NCBI GenBank assembly: GCA_022827835.1
Contig: JAJEIO010000049.1
Span: 62,001 to 126,000, forward strand
Source of the DNA: Candidatus Latescibacterota bacterium
Lineage (GTDB): Bacteria; Latescibacterota; UBA2968; UBA8231
Length of the DNA stretch: 64,000 nt
Direction: 5' to 3'
In this document: positions 53,607 to 62,343 of the stretch, in pieces
How positions within the stretch are numbered: the stretch's first letter is position 1
Layout: the number at the start of each line of letters is the position of its first letter
Program-made: the position numbers and the translations under genes
Notes under the pieces: model-generated
The model's database searches: none
What the model was told of the DNA's origin: nothing
The model's input: the letters and a program-made list of their open reading frames with translations, nothing else

Positions 53607-55436
53607 ATGCAGTGGGGAAGGGGGGCGCTGTGGTGGGTCGTTTGGGCCGTCCTGCTGCCAGCGTGTAAGCCGGCTGACGCGCCCATCGTCGCTGAGGTTG
53701 GTCCACACCGGATTGAGGCCGACGCGCTGCGCGCTTACGTCGCACAGCTTCCAGCCGAAGACCTCGGCCTGTTGGACGCAATTCAGCCCCAAGATGCGGC
53801 GACAGTTAGACGCCAGTACCTCCAGCTAATCATAGATCGCCATTTGTTGCTATCGGAGGCCCGTACTCAGGGCTTGGACAGTACGCAACTCGCCACAAAT
53901 GAGCTCCGCGCTTATTACCAAAATCAGTATCCAGCCGCTCTGATGGAAGGCGAGCGCGGGACTTTGTTGGCGCGCTTGCGAAAACAGCGCAGCCACGAAG
54001 TGCGCGTCTATTCCGAGTTGCTAGAACGGGCACTGCCGGATTCATTGCTGGCGCGCAAGGCCCAGCAGTGGGGAGCATTGTTGAGCCAGCGCGGAGGGGC
54101 GTTGCTCAAGCAGGGCCGCCACCGCAAGGCCCTCGCCGTGCTGGAGCGGGCAGTCGCTTGCGATCCCGACCTCGCGCAGACGCATTTCTACATGGGTATG
54201 GCCTATGCCCGCTTGGATGAAAACGAGCGGGCCGCACCCGCGTTTGAACGCGCTGTAGCCCTAGCGCCGGACGAGGCCGACTTTCACTACGCACTGGGCA
54301 CCACCTTGCAGATGCAGCACCAATACGAGGGCGCGGCGGCCTGTTTTCAGCGGGCGATTGAACGGAACGCGAACCAGCCCCACTACTACTTTCGTCTCGG
54401 AGAGGTACGTCGATCTCTGGCGGACTTTGAGGGAGCATTGGCCGCGTACGGCGCGGTGCTCGAATTGCAACCCGACCACGCCCAAGCCCTGTACCGGCGC
54501 AGCGACTTGCTGGCCCGTAGCGGCGATTTGGCTGAGGCTGAGGCCGGGATTAAAAAGGTCTTGGCCTTGGCACCGGAAAACGCAGCGGCCCTCGTCGATT
54601 TGGCCGGCGTTTATACCAAGCAGCAGCGTCATTCCCAAGCGGTCGCAGCCTTGGAACACGCTCTCCAGTTAAATCCGGCAGATCACAGTATCCACTACTT
54701 GTTGAGCTTGGCATACGCACAGGTAGGGCAACCGGATCAAGCCGCGGTAGCTGCGGCCGAGTTCCAACGGCTGAGTGCGACGGATCGCCACTACAAGGAG
54801 GGGCTGCGCAATGCCAATCGCGGCTCTTGGGAGCGCGCCGCCACTTTGCTGACTCGCGCCGTGACGGCTGATTCCTCCCACGTGTTGGCGCACATTCGCT
54901 TGGGCATGGTCTATCTGTATCAGGACGCGCCCACGCGAGGGATCGCGGCCCTCAAACGAGCGCTCGCACTGGCCCCGGACCATGTGGAGGTTCACTGCCT
55001 GTTAGGCGAGGCGTACGCAACCAGCGGCCAGCCGGACTCTGCACGTCATTTCTTTAACCGAGCGCTTGGCGCGGATTCTACTTCCGTGCGGGCGCATCAC
55101 GGCTTGGCCAAGGTGGCGTACCAAGCTGGCGACCCGCAGGCCGCGGTGCTCGCCAGCCAGCGCGCCTTGGCCAGCGACCCCGATCACCGCGACAGCCACT
55201 ATTTGCTCGGATTGGCGCACGTGCAATTGGGGCAGCCGCGCGAGGCTTGGCGCAGCTTGCAGGCGTGTATTGAGCTCGATTCTGGCGACGTGGAAGCTCT
55301 TTATAGGCAGGGCTTGCTGTTGGTGCGCCACGGCTCAGCGGACGAGGCCCAGCGTGCCTTCGCCAGCGTCTTGCAGCGCGACCCCAATCACGCGGAAGCG
55401 CGACAACAGTTGGCACGATTGGAGCGGGGACAGTAA
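53607..55436 (+). CDS. Lipoprotein with SurA_N-like domain fused to TPR repeats
   Basis: 609 residues from ATG 53607, five bases after the previous stop. Lipobox LLPAC with Cys20. Residues ~27-95 (VAEVGPHRIEADALRAYVAQ, then LQLIIDRHLLLSEARTQGLD) closely parallel the SurA_N part of the 39128 protein. The rotamase is absent; from ~140 to the end there are about 11-12 TPRs (AVACDPDLAQTHFYMGMAYA, then LGLAHVQLGQPREAWRSLQA). It may be an envelope chaperone scaffold, perhaps for the upstream surface protein; the chimera is not a standard family. Confidence 0.85.
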   Translation: MQWGRGALWWVVWAVLLPACKPADAPIVAEVGPHRIEADALRAYVAQLPAEDLGLLDAIQPQDAATVRRQYLQLIIDRHLLLSEARTQGLDSTQLATNELRAYYQNQYPAALMEGERGTLLARLRKQRSHEVRVYSELLERALPDSLLARKAQQWGALLSQRGGALLKQGRHRKALAVLERAVACDPDLAQTHFYMGMAYARLDENERAAPAFERAVALAPDEADFHYALGTTLQMQHQYEGAAACFQRAIERNANQPHYYFRLGEVRRSLADFEGALAAYGAVLELQPDHAQALYRRSDLLARSGDLAEAEAGIKKVLALAPENAAALVDLAGVYTKQQRHSQAVAALEHALQLNPADHSIHYLLSLAYAQVGQPDQAAVAAAEFQRLSATDRHYKEGLRNANRGSWERAATLLTRAVTADSSHVLAHIRLGMVYLYQDAPTRGIAALKRALALAPDHVEVHCLLGEAYATSGQPDSARHFFNRALGADSTSVRAHHGLAKVAYQAGDPQAAVLASQRALASDPDHRDSHYLLGLAHVQLGQPREAWRSLQACIELDSGDVEALYRQGLLLVRHGSADEAQRAFASVLQRDPNHAEARQQLARLERGQ

Positions 55437-55446
55437 ACGAAACCCT

Positions 55447-57132
55447 CTAACGCCTTGGTTCTTCCACTACCAAAAACTGGTTGGCGGCCACGTCCTCTAA
55501 GCGCTGCATGCGGCCCGAAGGCCAGTGGATCTCGATTCGCTCGGCCGTGGCGTTCGCGCCCAAGCCGAAGTGGACGCGCCCGTCGCTGTGCGAGAGAAAG
55601 CTGCCCCCGCTGACCCGCTCGGCGATCTGTTCAACTCCGCCACTGACCACGGCGATCCGCGCCCCAATGCCATCGCGATTGGACGCAGTGCCGACTAATA
55701 GGAGGCTCAGCCAATTGAGTTGGTTGCCGCTGTCGTTGCGCAGCAGGGACGGTGGGCCGTCGAGATTAAACACCAACAGATCCACGTCCCCGTCGTTGTC
55801 GTAATCTCCTTTAGCCGCGCCTCGGCTGACGGCAGGAAGGTTCAAATCCCCAGCCGCGACCGCGGAGAACCGGTAGTCCGCAGCCGGCCCCTCGTTGGCG
55901 AAGAGTTGGTTGGGTTCGGCGTACCCGTCTGGGTTCAGGTGGCGTATTTGGGGATAGACGTGGCCGTTGGCGACGAAGAGGTCTTGGTCTTGGTCGTTGT
56001 CGTAATCGAGGAAACACGTGCCAAAGGCCAAGTGGGGCAGACTCGGCTCGGCGAGGCCAGCCACATTGCTGGCCACGGTAAAGGTGCCGTCGCGGCGATT
56101 GTGGTAGAGGGTGTTGTAATCGTCCTCAAAATGGGTCACAAGAAAATCGCCAAATCCGTCGCGGTTGTAATCCCCATAGGCAATGCCCATGCCGGCCTGC
56201 GCCAACCCCTCAGCGCTGAGGGCCGCGCCCGCGGCAATGCCAACGTCGCGGAAGGTGTCGCCCTCGTTGCGGTAGAGGAAGTTGGGTGCGGAGTCGTTGG
56301 CCACGTAGAGGTCTGGGTCGCCGTCGCGGTCGTAGTCGCAAAAGAGCGCGCCGAGTCCATAGGTCGGCTCGGCTTGTTCGACGTGGGCTTGGCGGGTGAC
56401 ATTGCGAAAGGTGCCGTCTCCCTCGTTGCGATAGAGGGCGTCTTGCGCGCCAGTGAGGCCGAGCGGGCCGGCGAACACGAGAACGCCCTTCCACATTCCG
56501 CTCCGAGGCGGCACGCGCTCGGGCGCAAATTGTAGGTACTGGGCCACGTAGAGGTCCAGGTCGCCATCGCGGTCATAGTCGCCAAAGGTCGCGCTGGTAC
56601 TCCAATCGGCTAGATCGACGCCCGTCGCTTGGCCTACCTCGCGGAAGGTGCCGTCGCCCTCGTTGTGATAGAGGGCATTGGGGCCGTAGTTGGTCACGTA
56701 GAGGTCGCTCGCACCGTCGTTGTCGTAGTCACCCACGGCGCAGCCCATGCCCCACTGGGCTCCGCCGACGCCGGCCGCTTGCGTGCGGTCGTCAAACGCG
56801 CCATTGCCTTCGGCTGAGCTCAGGCGTTCGGCGAGCTCAGCCGAGCCGTCGAAGCCTTGGTTGCGATAGAGGGCGTTGGGAGGAGCAGTGCCTCCGAGTT
56901 GGGCACCATTGACGAGATAGATGTCGAGCCAGCCATCGCCGTCGTAGTCGAGCAATGCGCCACCGCCGCCCTTGGATTCAAGAATGTAGTTTTTGACCTG
57001 ACCGCCGGAGCGCATCTCAAAGTGGAGGCCAGAGGCCGCGGCCACTTCGGAAAAGTGCGCGGGTGCTGGCGCGGGAGTGGGCGCGTTGCAGGCTGCTAAA
57101 AGCGCGACGCAGAGCGCGGTAATCGGAATCAT
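55447..57132 (-). CDS. FG-GAP/VCBS-repeat lipoprotein with ASPIC/UnbV C-terminal domain
   Basis: 561 residues. Lipobox LLAAC with Cys15. About six FG-GAP/VCBS repeats with DxDxDGxxD-type calcium loops, for example GGALLDYDGDGWLDIYLVN, AVGDYDNDGASDLYVTN and AFGTCFLDYDNDQDQDLFVAN. A C-terminal ASPIC/UnbV domain (LLVGTASNRDGIGARIAV, then LSHSDGRVHFGLGAN and ERIEIHWPSGRMQ) closes it. Such proteins resemble eukaryotic CRTAC1; function unknown. It overlaps the SUMF1-like gene by four bases. A copy of the palindromic element lies inside it. Confidence 0.92.
   Translation of the reverse strand: MIPITALCVALLAACNAPTPAPAPAHFSEVAAASGLHFEMRSGGQVKNYILESKGGGGALLDYDGDGWLDIYLVNGAQLGGTAPPNALYRNQGFDGSAELAERLSSAEGNGAFDDRTQAAGVGGAQWGMGCAVGDYDNDGASDLYVTNYGPNALYHNEGDGTFREVGQATGVDLADWSTSATFGDYDRDGDLDLYVAQYLQFAPERVPPRSGMWKGVLVFAGPLGLTGAQDALYRNEGDGTFRNVTRQAHVEQAEPTYGLGALFCDYDRDGDPDLYVANDSAPNFLYRNEGDTFRDVGIAAGAALSAEGLAQAGMGIAYGDYNRDGFGDFLVTHFEDDYNTLYHNRRDGTFTVASNVAGLAEPSLPHLAFGTCFLDYDNDQDQDLFVANGHVYPQIRHLNPDGYAEPNQLFANEGPAADYRFSAVAAGDLNLPAVSRGAAKGDYDNDGDVDLLVFNLDGPPSLLRNDSGNQLNWLSLLLVGTASNRDGIGARIAVVSGGVEQIAERVSGGSFLSHSDGRVHFGLGANATAERIEIHWPSGRMQRLEDVAANQFLVVEEPRR
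56807..56824. repeat. Partial copy 3 of the palindromic element inside a gene
   Basis: On the minus strand reads CCTGAGCTCAGCCGAAGG, matching 18 bases of the 29-base element at 32385 and 47004. Within the UnbV-type gene it encodes RLSSAEG, a third reading frame. Confidence 0.65.
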
Positions 57133-57899
57133 GGAGAGCGGGCGCAGCGGAAGCCGATATAGGCGCTGCGCTCTACGGGCAGGACCTCAAAGCGGTTGAT
57201 GCTACGCAGCACCGGTCCTGGGTTAATCCACGAGCCGCCGCGCAGGACCTTGAAGCGGCCGGTCTCTGGCCCTTGCGGATCTTTGGTCGGGCCGGTGGCA
57301 TAATAGTTGGCATCGTACCAGTCGGCGCACCACTCCCAGACGTTACCGGCCATGTCGAGTGCACCGTACGGGCTGGCTCCCGAGGGAAAAGAGCCGACTG
57401 GGGCCAGTTGTTCGTATCCATCTTCTGCGCCCCAGAGATTGGCGCGGCCCGCCGCAAACTCCGCGCCCCAAGGCCAGAGCCGACCGTCGCTGCCGCGCGC
57501 GCTTTTTTCCCACTCGGCTTCGGTGGGAAGCCGTCCGCCGCGCCAAGCGCAATACGCGTGGGCATCCTGCCAGCTAACATAGACGACCGGATGGGTTGGA
57601 TCGGCTGTTGAGCCGGGGCCGTGGGGCTGACGCCAGCTAATGCTGTCGGCCTTTTCAGCCCCGCTTTTTTCAGCTTCGGTCTGGTAGCCCGTATCCGCGA
57701 CAAAGGCAGCAAAGCGGGCGTTGGTAACTTCGTAGCGGTCGATGGAAAAGGCGCTCAGATAGACTTGGCGGCTGGGCTTTTCGTCGGTGGCTCGCGGGTG
57801 GTCGATGCCCATGGTGAAGGGACCGGCTGGCACGACGACCTCTTCGGCGGCAACGGGTGCCGAGAGCAGCAGGGCCAATAGAATGCGCGAAATCCGCAT
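57129..57899 (-). CDS. Secreted SUMF1/FGE-like protein lacking the catalytic cysteines
   Basis: 256 residues with signal peptide ILLALLLSAPVAA. The FGE-sulfatase fold is clear: VPAGPFTMGIDHPRATDEKP, then FSIDRYEVTNARFAAFV, VVYVSWQDAHAYCAWRGGRLPTEAEWEKSARG, LDMAGNVWEWCADWYD, LRGGSW and YIGFRCARSP. In true formylglycine-generating enzymes the region after GGSW contains two copper-binding Cys; here it reads INPGPVLRSINRF, without cysteine. So it is probably a SUMF1-like protein of another role, not an activator of the sulfatase at 297. It overlaps the UnbV-type gene by four bases. Confidence 0.88.
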   Translation of the reverse strand: MRISRILLALLLSAPVAAEEVVVPAGPFTMGIDHPRATDEKPSRQVYLSAFSIDRYEVTNARFAAFVADTGYQTEAEKSGAEKADSISWRQPHGPGSTADPTHPVVYVSWQDAHAYCAWRGGRLPTEAEWEKSARGSDGRLWPWGAEFAAGRANLWGAEDGYEQLAPVGSFPSGASPYGALDMAGNVWEWCADWYDANYYATGPTKDPQGPETGRFKVLRGGSWINPGPVLRSINRFEVLPVERSAYIGFRCARSP

Positions 57900-57917
57900 G
57901 CGCGGTGGTAGGTGTGG

Positions 57918-59591
57918 CTAGCCCTTCTGCATCCGCGCCCAAGTGTCGCGCAAGGTGACGGTGCGGTTGAAGACGGGCGCGTCGGGTGCGTGGTCCTCGC
58001 TGTCGGCGCAGAAGTAGCCGAGCCGTTCAAACTGGCAGGACTCCCCTGGGGCCATGTCGGCGAGGGATGGCTCTAGATAGCAGGGGTTGAGAACTTTGAG
58101 CGAGTCTGGGTTGAGGTTGTCCAGCCAAGTGCCCCCAGGCGGAGCTTCAAGCGGTTTTTCGACTTTGAAGAGCCGGTCGTAGAGCCGCACCTCGGCTGGG
58201 ACTGCGTGGGGGACTGAGACCCAGTGCAGGGTGGCCTTGACCTTGCGGCCATCGGGTGCGTTGCCGCCTCGGGTGGCCGGATCGTACGTGCAGCGCAGCT
58301 CGACGATCTCGCCGCTGGCGTCTTTGACGACTTCGGTACAGGTGATGAAATAGGCGTAGCGCAGGCGAATCTCGCGGCCTAGGGCGAGGCGGAAAAACTT
58401 GCGCGGCGGGGCTTCCATAAAGTCCTCGCGCTCGATGTAGAGGTGCCGCGAAAAGGGGATGGAGCGGGTGCCGGCGCTGTCGTCTTCTGGGTTGTTGATG
58501 GCCGTTAGCATCTCGCTTTGGTCCTCTGGGTAGTTTTCAATTACTACCTTGAGCGGGTTGAGCACGGCCATGCGCCGGGGCGCGGTCTGGTTGAGCTGAT
58601 CGCGGATGCAGTATTCGAGGAGGGCGATGTCGATGTTGTTGCCGCGTTTGGCGATGCCAGCTTCGGTCCAGAAGCGGCGGATGGCCTCTGGTGGGTACCC
58701 CAAGCGGCGCAGGCCGCGCAGGGTGTAGAGCCGAGGATCGTTCCAACCGGCGACGAGATCCTGCTCGATGAGTTGCAGGATGTAGCGCTTGGAGAGGACG
58801 GTGTAGGTGATGTTGCCGCGGGCATACTCGATTTGGCGCGAAGGGAAGATGCCGAGTTTTTCGATGAACCAGTCGTAGAGCGGTCGGTTGTTGGTAAATT
58901 CGTCTGAGCACAGCGAATGCGTAACGCCCTCGATAGCGTCGCTCTGGCCGTGCGCCCAGTCGTACATGGGATAAATGCACCACGCATCGCCTGTGCGGTG
59001 GTGGGCGGTGTGCATGATGCGGTACATGACGGGGTCGCGCAGGTTGATGTTGGGCGCGGCCATGTCGATTTTGGCGCGCAGCACGCGGGAGCCATCGGGG
59101 AATGCGCCGTCTTTCATCTGCTCAAAGAGGTCGAGGTTTTCTTCGCTGGAGCGGTCGCGGTACGGGCTGTTTTTGCCCGGTTCGGTGAGCGTGCCGCGAT
59201 TTTCCCGAATCTCGTCCGCGGTCTGGTCATCCACGTACGCCAAGCCCTTTTTGATGAGCGCGACGGCCCAGTCGTAGAGCTGGCCGAAATAGTCGGAAGC
59301 GTAGTACGGCTGCGGCCCCCAGTCGAAGCCGAGCCAGCGAATGTCCTCTTGCATGGAGTCCACGTATTCCTGCTCTTCGCGCGTGGGGTTGGTGTCGTCG
59401 TAGCGGAGATTGCATTGGCCATCGTAGGAGGCGGCAATGCCGAAGTTGACGCAGATCGCCTTGCCGTGGCCGATGTGCAGGTGCGCGTTAGGCTCTGGTG
59501 GGAAGCGAGTGATGACTCGGTCGTAGCGGCCGTTTTCGAGGTCTGTGTCGATGGCCTCGCGGATGAAGTCGCGGTTTTTGTCCGTGCTCAT
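57918..59591 (-). CDS. glnS: Glutaminyl-tRNA synthetase
   Basis: 557 residues from ATG 59591 with GAGGAG close upstream; longer frames lack a site. Class I signature PPEPNAHLHIGHGKA holds HIGH at 39-42; KMSKS equivalent VLSKR at 265-269. NLRYDDTNPTREEQEYVDSM and the beta-barrel anticodon-binding part at the C-terminus (EREDFMEAPPRKFFRLALG) match GlnRS rather than GluRS. It charges tRNA-Gln. 18 bases upstream of the SUMF1-like gene on the same strand. Confidence 0.96.
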   Translation of the reverse strand: MSTDKNRDFIREAIDTDLENGRYDRVITRFPPEPNAHLHIGHGKAICVNFGIAASYDGQCNLRYDDTNPTREEQEYVDSMQEDIRWLGFDWGPQPYYASDYFGQLYDWAVALIKKGLAYVDDQTADEIRENRGTLTEPGKNSPYRDRSSEENLDLFEQMKDGAFPDGSRVLRAKIDMAAPNINLRDPVMYRIMHTAHHRTGDAWCIYPMYDWAHGQSDAIEGVTHSLCSDEFTNNRPLYDWFIEKLGIFPSRQIEYARGNITYTVLSKRYILQLIEQDLVAGWNDPRLYTLRGLRRLGYPPEAIRRFWTEAGIAKRGNNIDIALLEYCIRDQLNQTAPRRMAVLNPLKVVIENYPEDQSEMLTAINNPEDDSAGTRSIPFSRHLYIEREDFMEAPPRKFFRLALGREIRLRYAYFITCTEVVKDASGEIVELRCTYDPATRGGNAPDGRKVKATLHWVSVPHAVPAEVRLYDRLFKVEKPLEAPPGGTWLDNLNPDSLKVLNPCYLEPSLADMAPGESCQFERLGYFCADSEDHAPDAPVFNRTVTLRDTWARMQKG

Positions 59592-59670
59592 GGCTCCTCT
59601 GTGGCTGTTTGCGGCGTAACAAATAAAGGATAGGGCAAATGGTCCCAGCGGCAAGTTACCCAGTCCCCCC

Positions 59671-59708
59671 GTAATTCCTAATTCTCAATTCTCAATTCCT
59701 AATTCCTA
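59671..59708. repeat. AATTC-rich short repeat upstream of glnS
   Basis: GTAATTCCTAATTC followed by repeated TCAATTC units, between the glnS start and the TIM-barrel gene stop. The same unit occurs at 60693-60757 on the other side of that gene. Confidence 0.65.
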
Positions 59709-60659
59709 CTTCTTGCGCTCCCATCCACTCGTCTTCCAATGCCCTCCTTGCCGCTTAAAGCCGGACTCCTTGGGCGGCAGCAAGCTGCGCAGGTGTTGGC
59801 CGCCAAAGGCAAAGCCCTCTAGGCCGGGAAAGCCGCGATCCTCGTTTTCCACGCACAGCACGTAGTCGTAGCCCGACTCCCACAGCGCGCCGATGATGGT
59901 GCTCCAGTCGAGTTGACCGCGGCCGGGGACGCGGTATTGCCACCACCAGTTGCCGATGATGCCTTGGCGGTAGAGCATCCGCTCGCTGATCTCGCAGTCC
60001 TTGACATCGGCGTAGTACCAATGGCCGGCAAAGTCGCGGATGACATCTTCGACCGGCAGGATGTGCATCCACAGCCAGTGCGAGGGGTCGCAGGACAGGC
60101 CGAGGTGATCCGAGGGCACGGCGTCGAGAATTTTTTCCCACATCTCCGGGTTGCAGCCGATCTGGCCCATGCGCACGGCCACGTCGAGTGCGAGCCGGAC
60201 ATTGCTGTCTTCGGCTGCTTGCACCACGGGTTCGAACATGGCTTGGAAGCGGTCCACTAATTCGTCGGAGCGGTCGCTGGGGTTGCCGGGTTCGGAGGAG
60301 AACATGCCGTAGAACTGGCCGTTGCGCACGGGCGCGCCGCTGCTGGTGACGATGACGGGGCAGTCGAGGGCACGGGCCGACGCAATGGCCTTGAGTAGCT
60401 TGGCTTGGGCGGCGCGGGCCTGCTCGCGGTCGTCGTCGAGCAGGTTGTAGTGCGCGGTGAGGGCAGCGAGGTACAGGTCGTGCTGGCGCAAGGTCTCCAG
60501 CACGGAGTCCGGCCCGACCGATAGAATGTGGTCCGAGTCGAGCGCGCCGGAGTCGTTTAGGCGCACGCAGTCGAAATCGTGCTCCCGCGCCCAGCGGGCG
60601 CATTCGTCGAGGGGCCAATTGTTCGGGCCGCCGGCACTGGTCATAAAACTTATATCCAC
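59706..60659 (-). CDS. TIM-barrel sugar phosphate isomerase/epimerase-like protein
   Basis: 317 residues, GTG start with AAAAGGAG eight bases upstream. AP-endonuclease-2-type barrel: FMTSAGGPNNWPLDECARWA at the start, CDPSHWLWM (metal Asp and His), GHWYYADVKDCE, and CVENEDRG with the late Glu. Such proteins interconvert sugars, inosose or hydroxypyruvate. The gene is flanked by AATTC-rich repeats on both sides, hinting at an insertion or rearrangement. Confidence 0.88.
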   Translation of the reverse strand: MDISFMTSAGGPNNWPLDECARWAREHDFDCVRLNDSGALDSDHILSVGPDSVLETLRQHDLYLAALTAHYNLLDDDREQARAAQAKLLKAIASARALDCPVIVTSSGAPVRNGQFYGMFSSEPGNPSDRSDELVDRFQAMFEPVVQAAEDSNVRLALDVAVRMGQIGCNPEMWEKILDAVPSDHLGLSCDPSHWLWMHILPVEDVIRDFAGHWYYADVKDCEISERMLYRQGIIGNWWWQYRVPGRGQLDWSTIIGALWESGYDYVLCVENEDRGFPGLEGFAFGGQHLRSLLPPKESGFKRQGGHWKTSGWERKK

Positions 60660-60691
60660 GAGCGAGTCTCCTTTTTGAATTAAGAATTAAA

Positions 60692-60758
60692 AATTAGGAA
60701 TTACGAATTGCGAATTGGGGACTAATGATTGATAATTCGTAATTCGTAATTCCTAATT
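60692..60758. repeat. 25-bp stem-loop of AATTC-type repeats
   Basis: Left arm 60692-60716 and right arm 60734-60758 are complementary over 25 bases with a single mismatch; the loop is 17 bases. The arms consist of repeated ATTACGAATT-type units. It lies between the divergent TIM-barrel and dapL genes. Confidence 0.75.
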
Positions 60759-60779
60759 CATTCCAAGAAAGTGAATATC

Positions 60780-62006
60780 ATGGTGCATATCAACGATCAC
60801 TACCTCAAGCTCAAAGCCGGTTACCTCTTTCCTGAAATCGCCCGCCGGGTCGATGCGTTTGCCGCTGCTCATCCCCAAGCCGATGTGATTCGTTTGGGGA
60901 TCGGCGACGTGGTCAAGGGCATTCCGCGGCCAATGGTCGATGCGATGAAAGAAGCCGTCGAAGAAATGGCGCACGACGATACCTTACAGGGCTATCCGCC
61001 CGATCAGGGTCAGGATTTTCTGCGCGAGGCCATTGTCGAGCACGACTTTGGCGCGCGCGACGTGCAGGTACACAGCGACGAGATTTTTGTCTCCGACGGA
61101 TCCAAGTGCGACTCGGGCGCAGTGCAGGAAATTTTCGCCGACGATTGCGTGGTCGCGCTGACCGATCCGGTCTATCCGGTGTACTGCGATTCCAACGTCA
61201 TGGCCGGCCGCACCGGTCCAGCCGACGAGAATGGTTCGTACGCCGGTATGGTTTACATGCCATGCACGGCCGCCAATGACTTCATCCCGGACCTGCCCGC
61301 CGGTCACGTCGATCTGATCTACTTGTGCTCGCCCAACAACCCCACGGGCGCGGTGATGACCCGCGATGCCTTGGCCCGCTGGATCGAATACGCCCGTCGG
61401 GAACAGGCGGTCATTCTATTTGACGCGGCTTATGAAAGCTACATCACCGATCCAGCACTCCCGCGCTCCATCTACGAGGTCGAAGGCGCCCGAGAGGTGG
61501 CGATAGAATTTCGCAGTTTTTCCAAAAACGCCGGCTTTACTGGCCTGCGCTGTGGGTACATCGTGGTGCCGAAGGAACTCAAGGGCCGCGCTGCCTCGGG
61601 CGAGGAAGTGGATTTGCATCGGCTGTGGGCGCGGCGGCACTCGACCAAGTTCAACGGCGTGGCGTATCCGGTGCAGCGCGCTGCGGAAGCCGCGTATTCT
61701 CCGGCTGGCCAGCAGGGCATTGCCGAGCGCGTTGCGTTCTACATGGAAAATGCCGCGATCATGCGCCAGCAGTTGGGGGCGGCCGGGCTTACCGTGTACG
61801 GGGGCGAGCACGCTCCCTATTTGTGGGTGGCCACGCCCGATAGGCAGGACAGTTGGACCTATTTCGACTACTTACTCGACAAAGCTCACATCGTCGGCAC
61901 GCCGGGTGCGGGTTTTGGCGCGGCTGGCGAGGGGTACTTGCGCCTGTCGGCCTTCAATCACCGCGACCGGATCGAAGAGGCCATGGAGCGGATTAGCCAG
62001 CTCTAG
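60780..62006 (+). CDS. dapL: LL-diaminopimelate aminotransferase
   Basis: 408 residues from ATG 60780; an in-frame GTG three codons earlier is possible. Class I aminotransferase with YLFPEIARRVDAFAAAHP, then RLGIGDVVKGIPRPM and GYPPDQGQDFLREAI. The PLP lysine is Lys249 in SFSKNAGFTGLRCGY, with CSPNNPTGAV upstream. The DapL features (VSDGSKCDSGAVQEIF, then DPVYPVYCDSNVMAGRTG) are clear. It makes LL-diaminopimelate from tetrahydrodipicolinate in one step, so lysine and peptidoglycan are made by the DapL route. Divergent from the TIM-barrel gene. Confidence 0.95.
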   Translation: MVHINDHYLKLKAGYLFPEIARRVDAFAAAHPQADVIRLGIGDVVKGIPRPMVDAMKEAVEEMAHDDTLQGYPPDQGQDFLREAIVEHDFGARDVQVHSDEIFVSDGSKCDSGAVQEIFADDCVVALTDPVYPVYCDSNVMAGRTGPADENGSYAGMVYMPCTAANDFIPDLPAGHVDLIYLCSPNNPTGAVMTRDALARWIEYARREQAVILFDAAYESYITDPALPRSIYEVEGAREVAIEFRSFSKNAGFTGLRCGYIVVPKELKGRAASGEEVDLHRLWARRHSTKFNGVAYPVQRAAEAAYSPAGQQGIAERVAFYMENAAIMRQQLGAAGLTVYGGEHAPYLWVATPDRQDSWTYFDYLLDKAHIVGTPGAGFGAAGEGYLRLSAFNHRDRIEEAMERISQL

Positions 62007-62066
62007 GGCCGCGCCTGATCTTCCTTTTTTGTGCGACAATTTGGTTAAAACTCGGTTACAAATGTA

Positions 62067-62095
62067 TTGACGGACCGCCAGCAATTCATTAGATT
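62067..62095 (+). promoter_or_regulatory. Putative sigma-70-type promoter of the RHH-nadA unit
   Basis: TTGACG (62067-62072), a 17-base spacer and TAGATT (62090-62095), 38 bases before the RHH start. The stretch between is strongly AT-rich. Confidence 0.55.
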
Positions 62096-62133
62096 ACATA
62101 CATATTAATTAAATTTTATATAAAGATGATATA

Positions 62134-62343
62134 ATGCCATCCAAAGACCAAAGTCGCCGGGCCAAGGTGCGGACCTTTTCGGCGCCCGACCGGGATCACG
62201 AGATGCTCGACGCGATTGCCCGCTATCACGGCAGCAGCAAGAGCGCCATGATCACCGGCCTCATTCGCAAGGAGTTTTGGCGCGTTTTTCCCAACGGCAC
62301 CGAGACCATCCCCCCCGACGAAGGAGCGCAAGTCAAGCCATGA
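62134..62343 (+). CDS. Small ribbon-helix-helix-like DNA-binding protein overlapping nadA
   Basis: 69 residues. RAKVRTFSAPDRDHEML is a possible RHH strand with basic start, then DAIARYHGSSKSAMITGLIRKEFW, two amphipathic helices with Gly-Ser-Ser turn, as in MetJ/Arc-like or CopG proteins. The stop overlaps the nadA ATG (ATGA, 62340-62343), so the two are co-translated. It may regulate this unit, by analogy only. No toxin partner is seen. A weak ribosome site precedes the start. Confidence 0.65.
   Translation: MPSKDQSRRAKVRTFSAPDRDHEMLDAIARYHGSSKSAMITGLIRKEFWRVFPNGTETIPPDEGAQVKP

Noticed and set aside
57129..57899. Calling the SUMF1-like gene the maturation enzyme of the sulfatase at 297
   Set aside because: The catalytic cysteines are missing, the protein carries a signal peptide, and it is 55 kb away.
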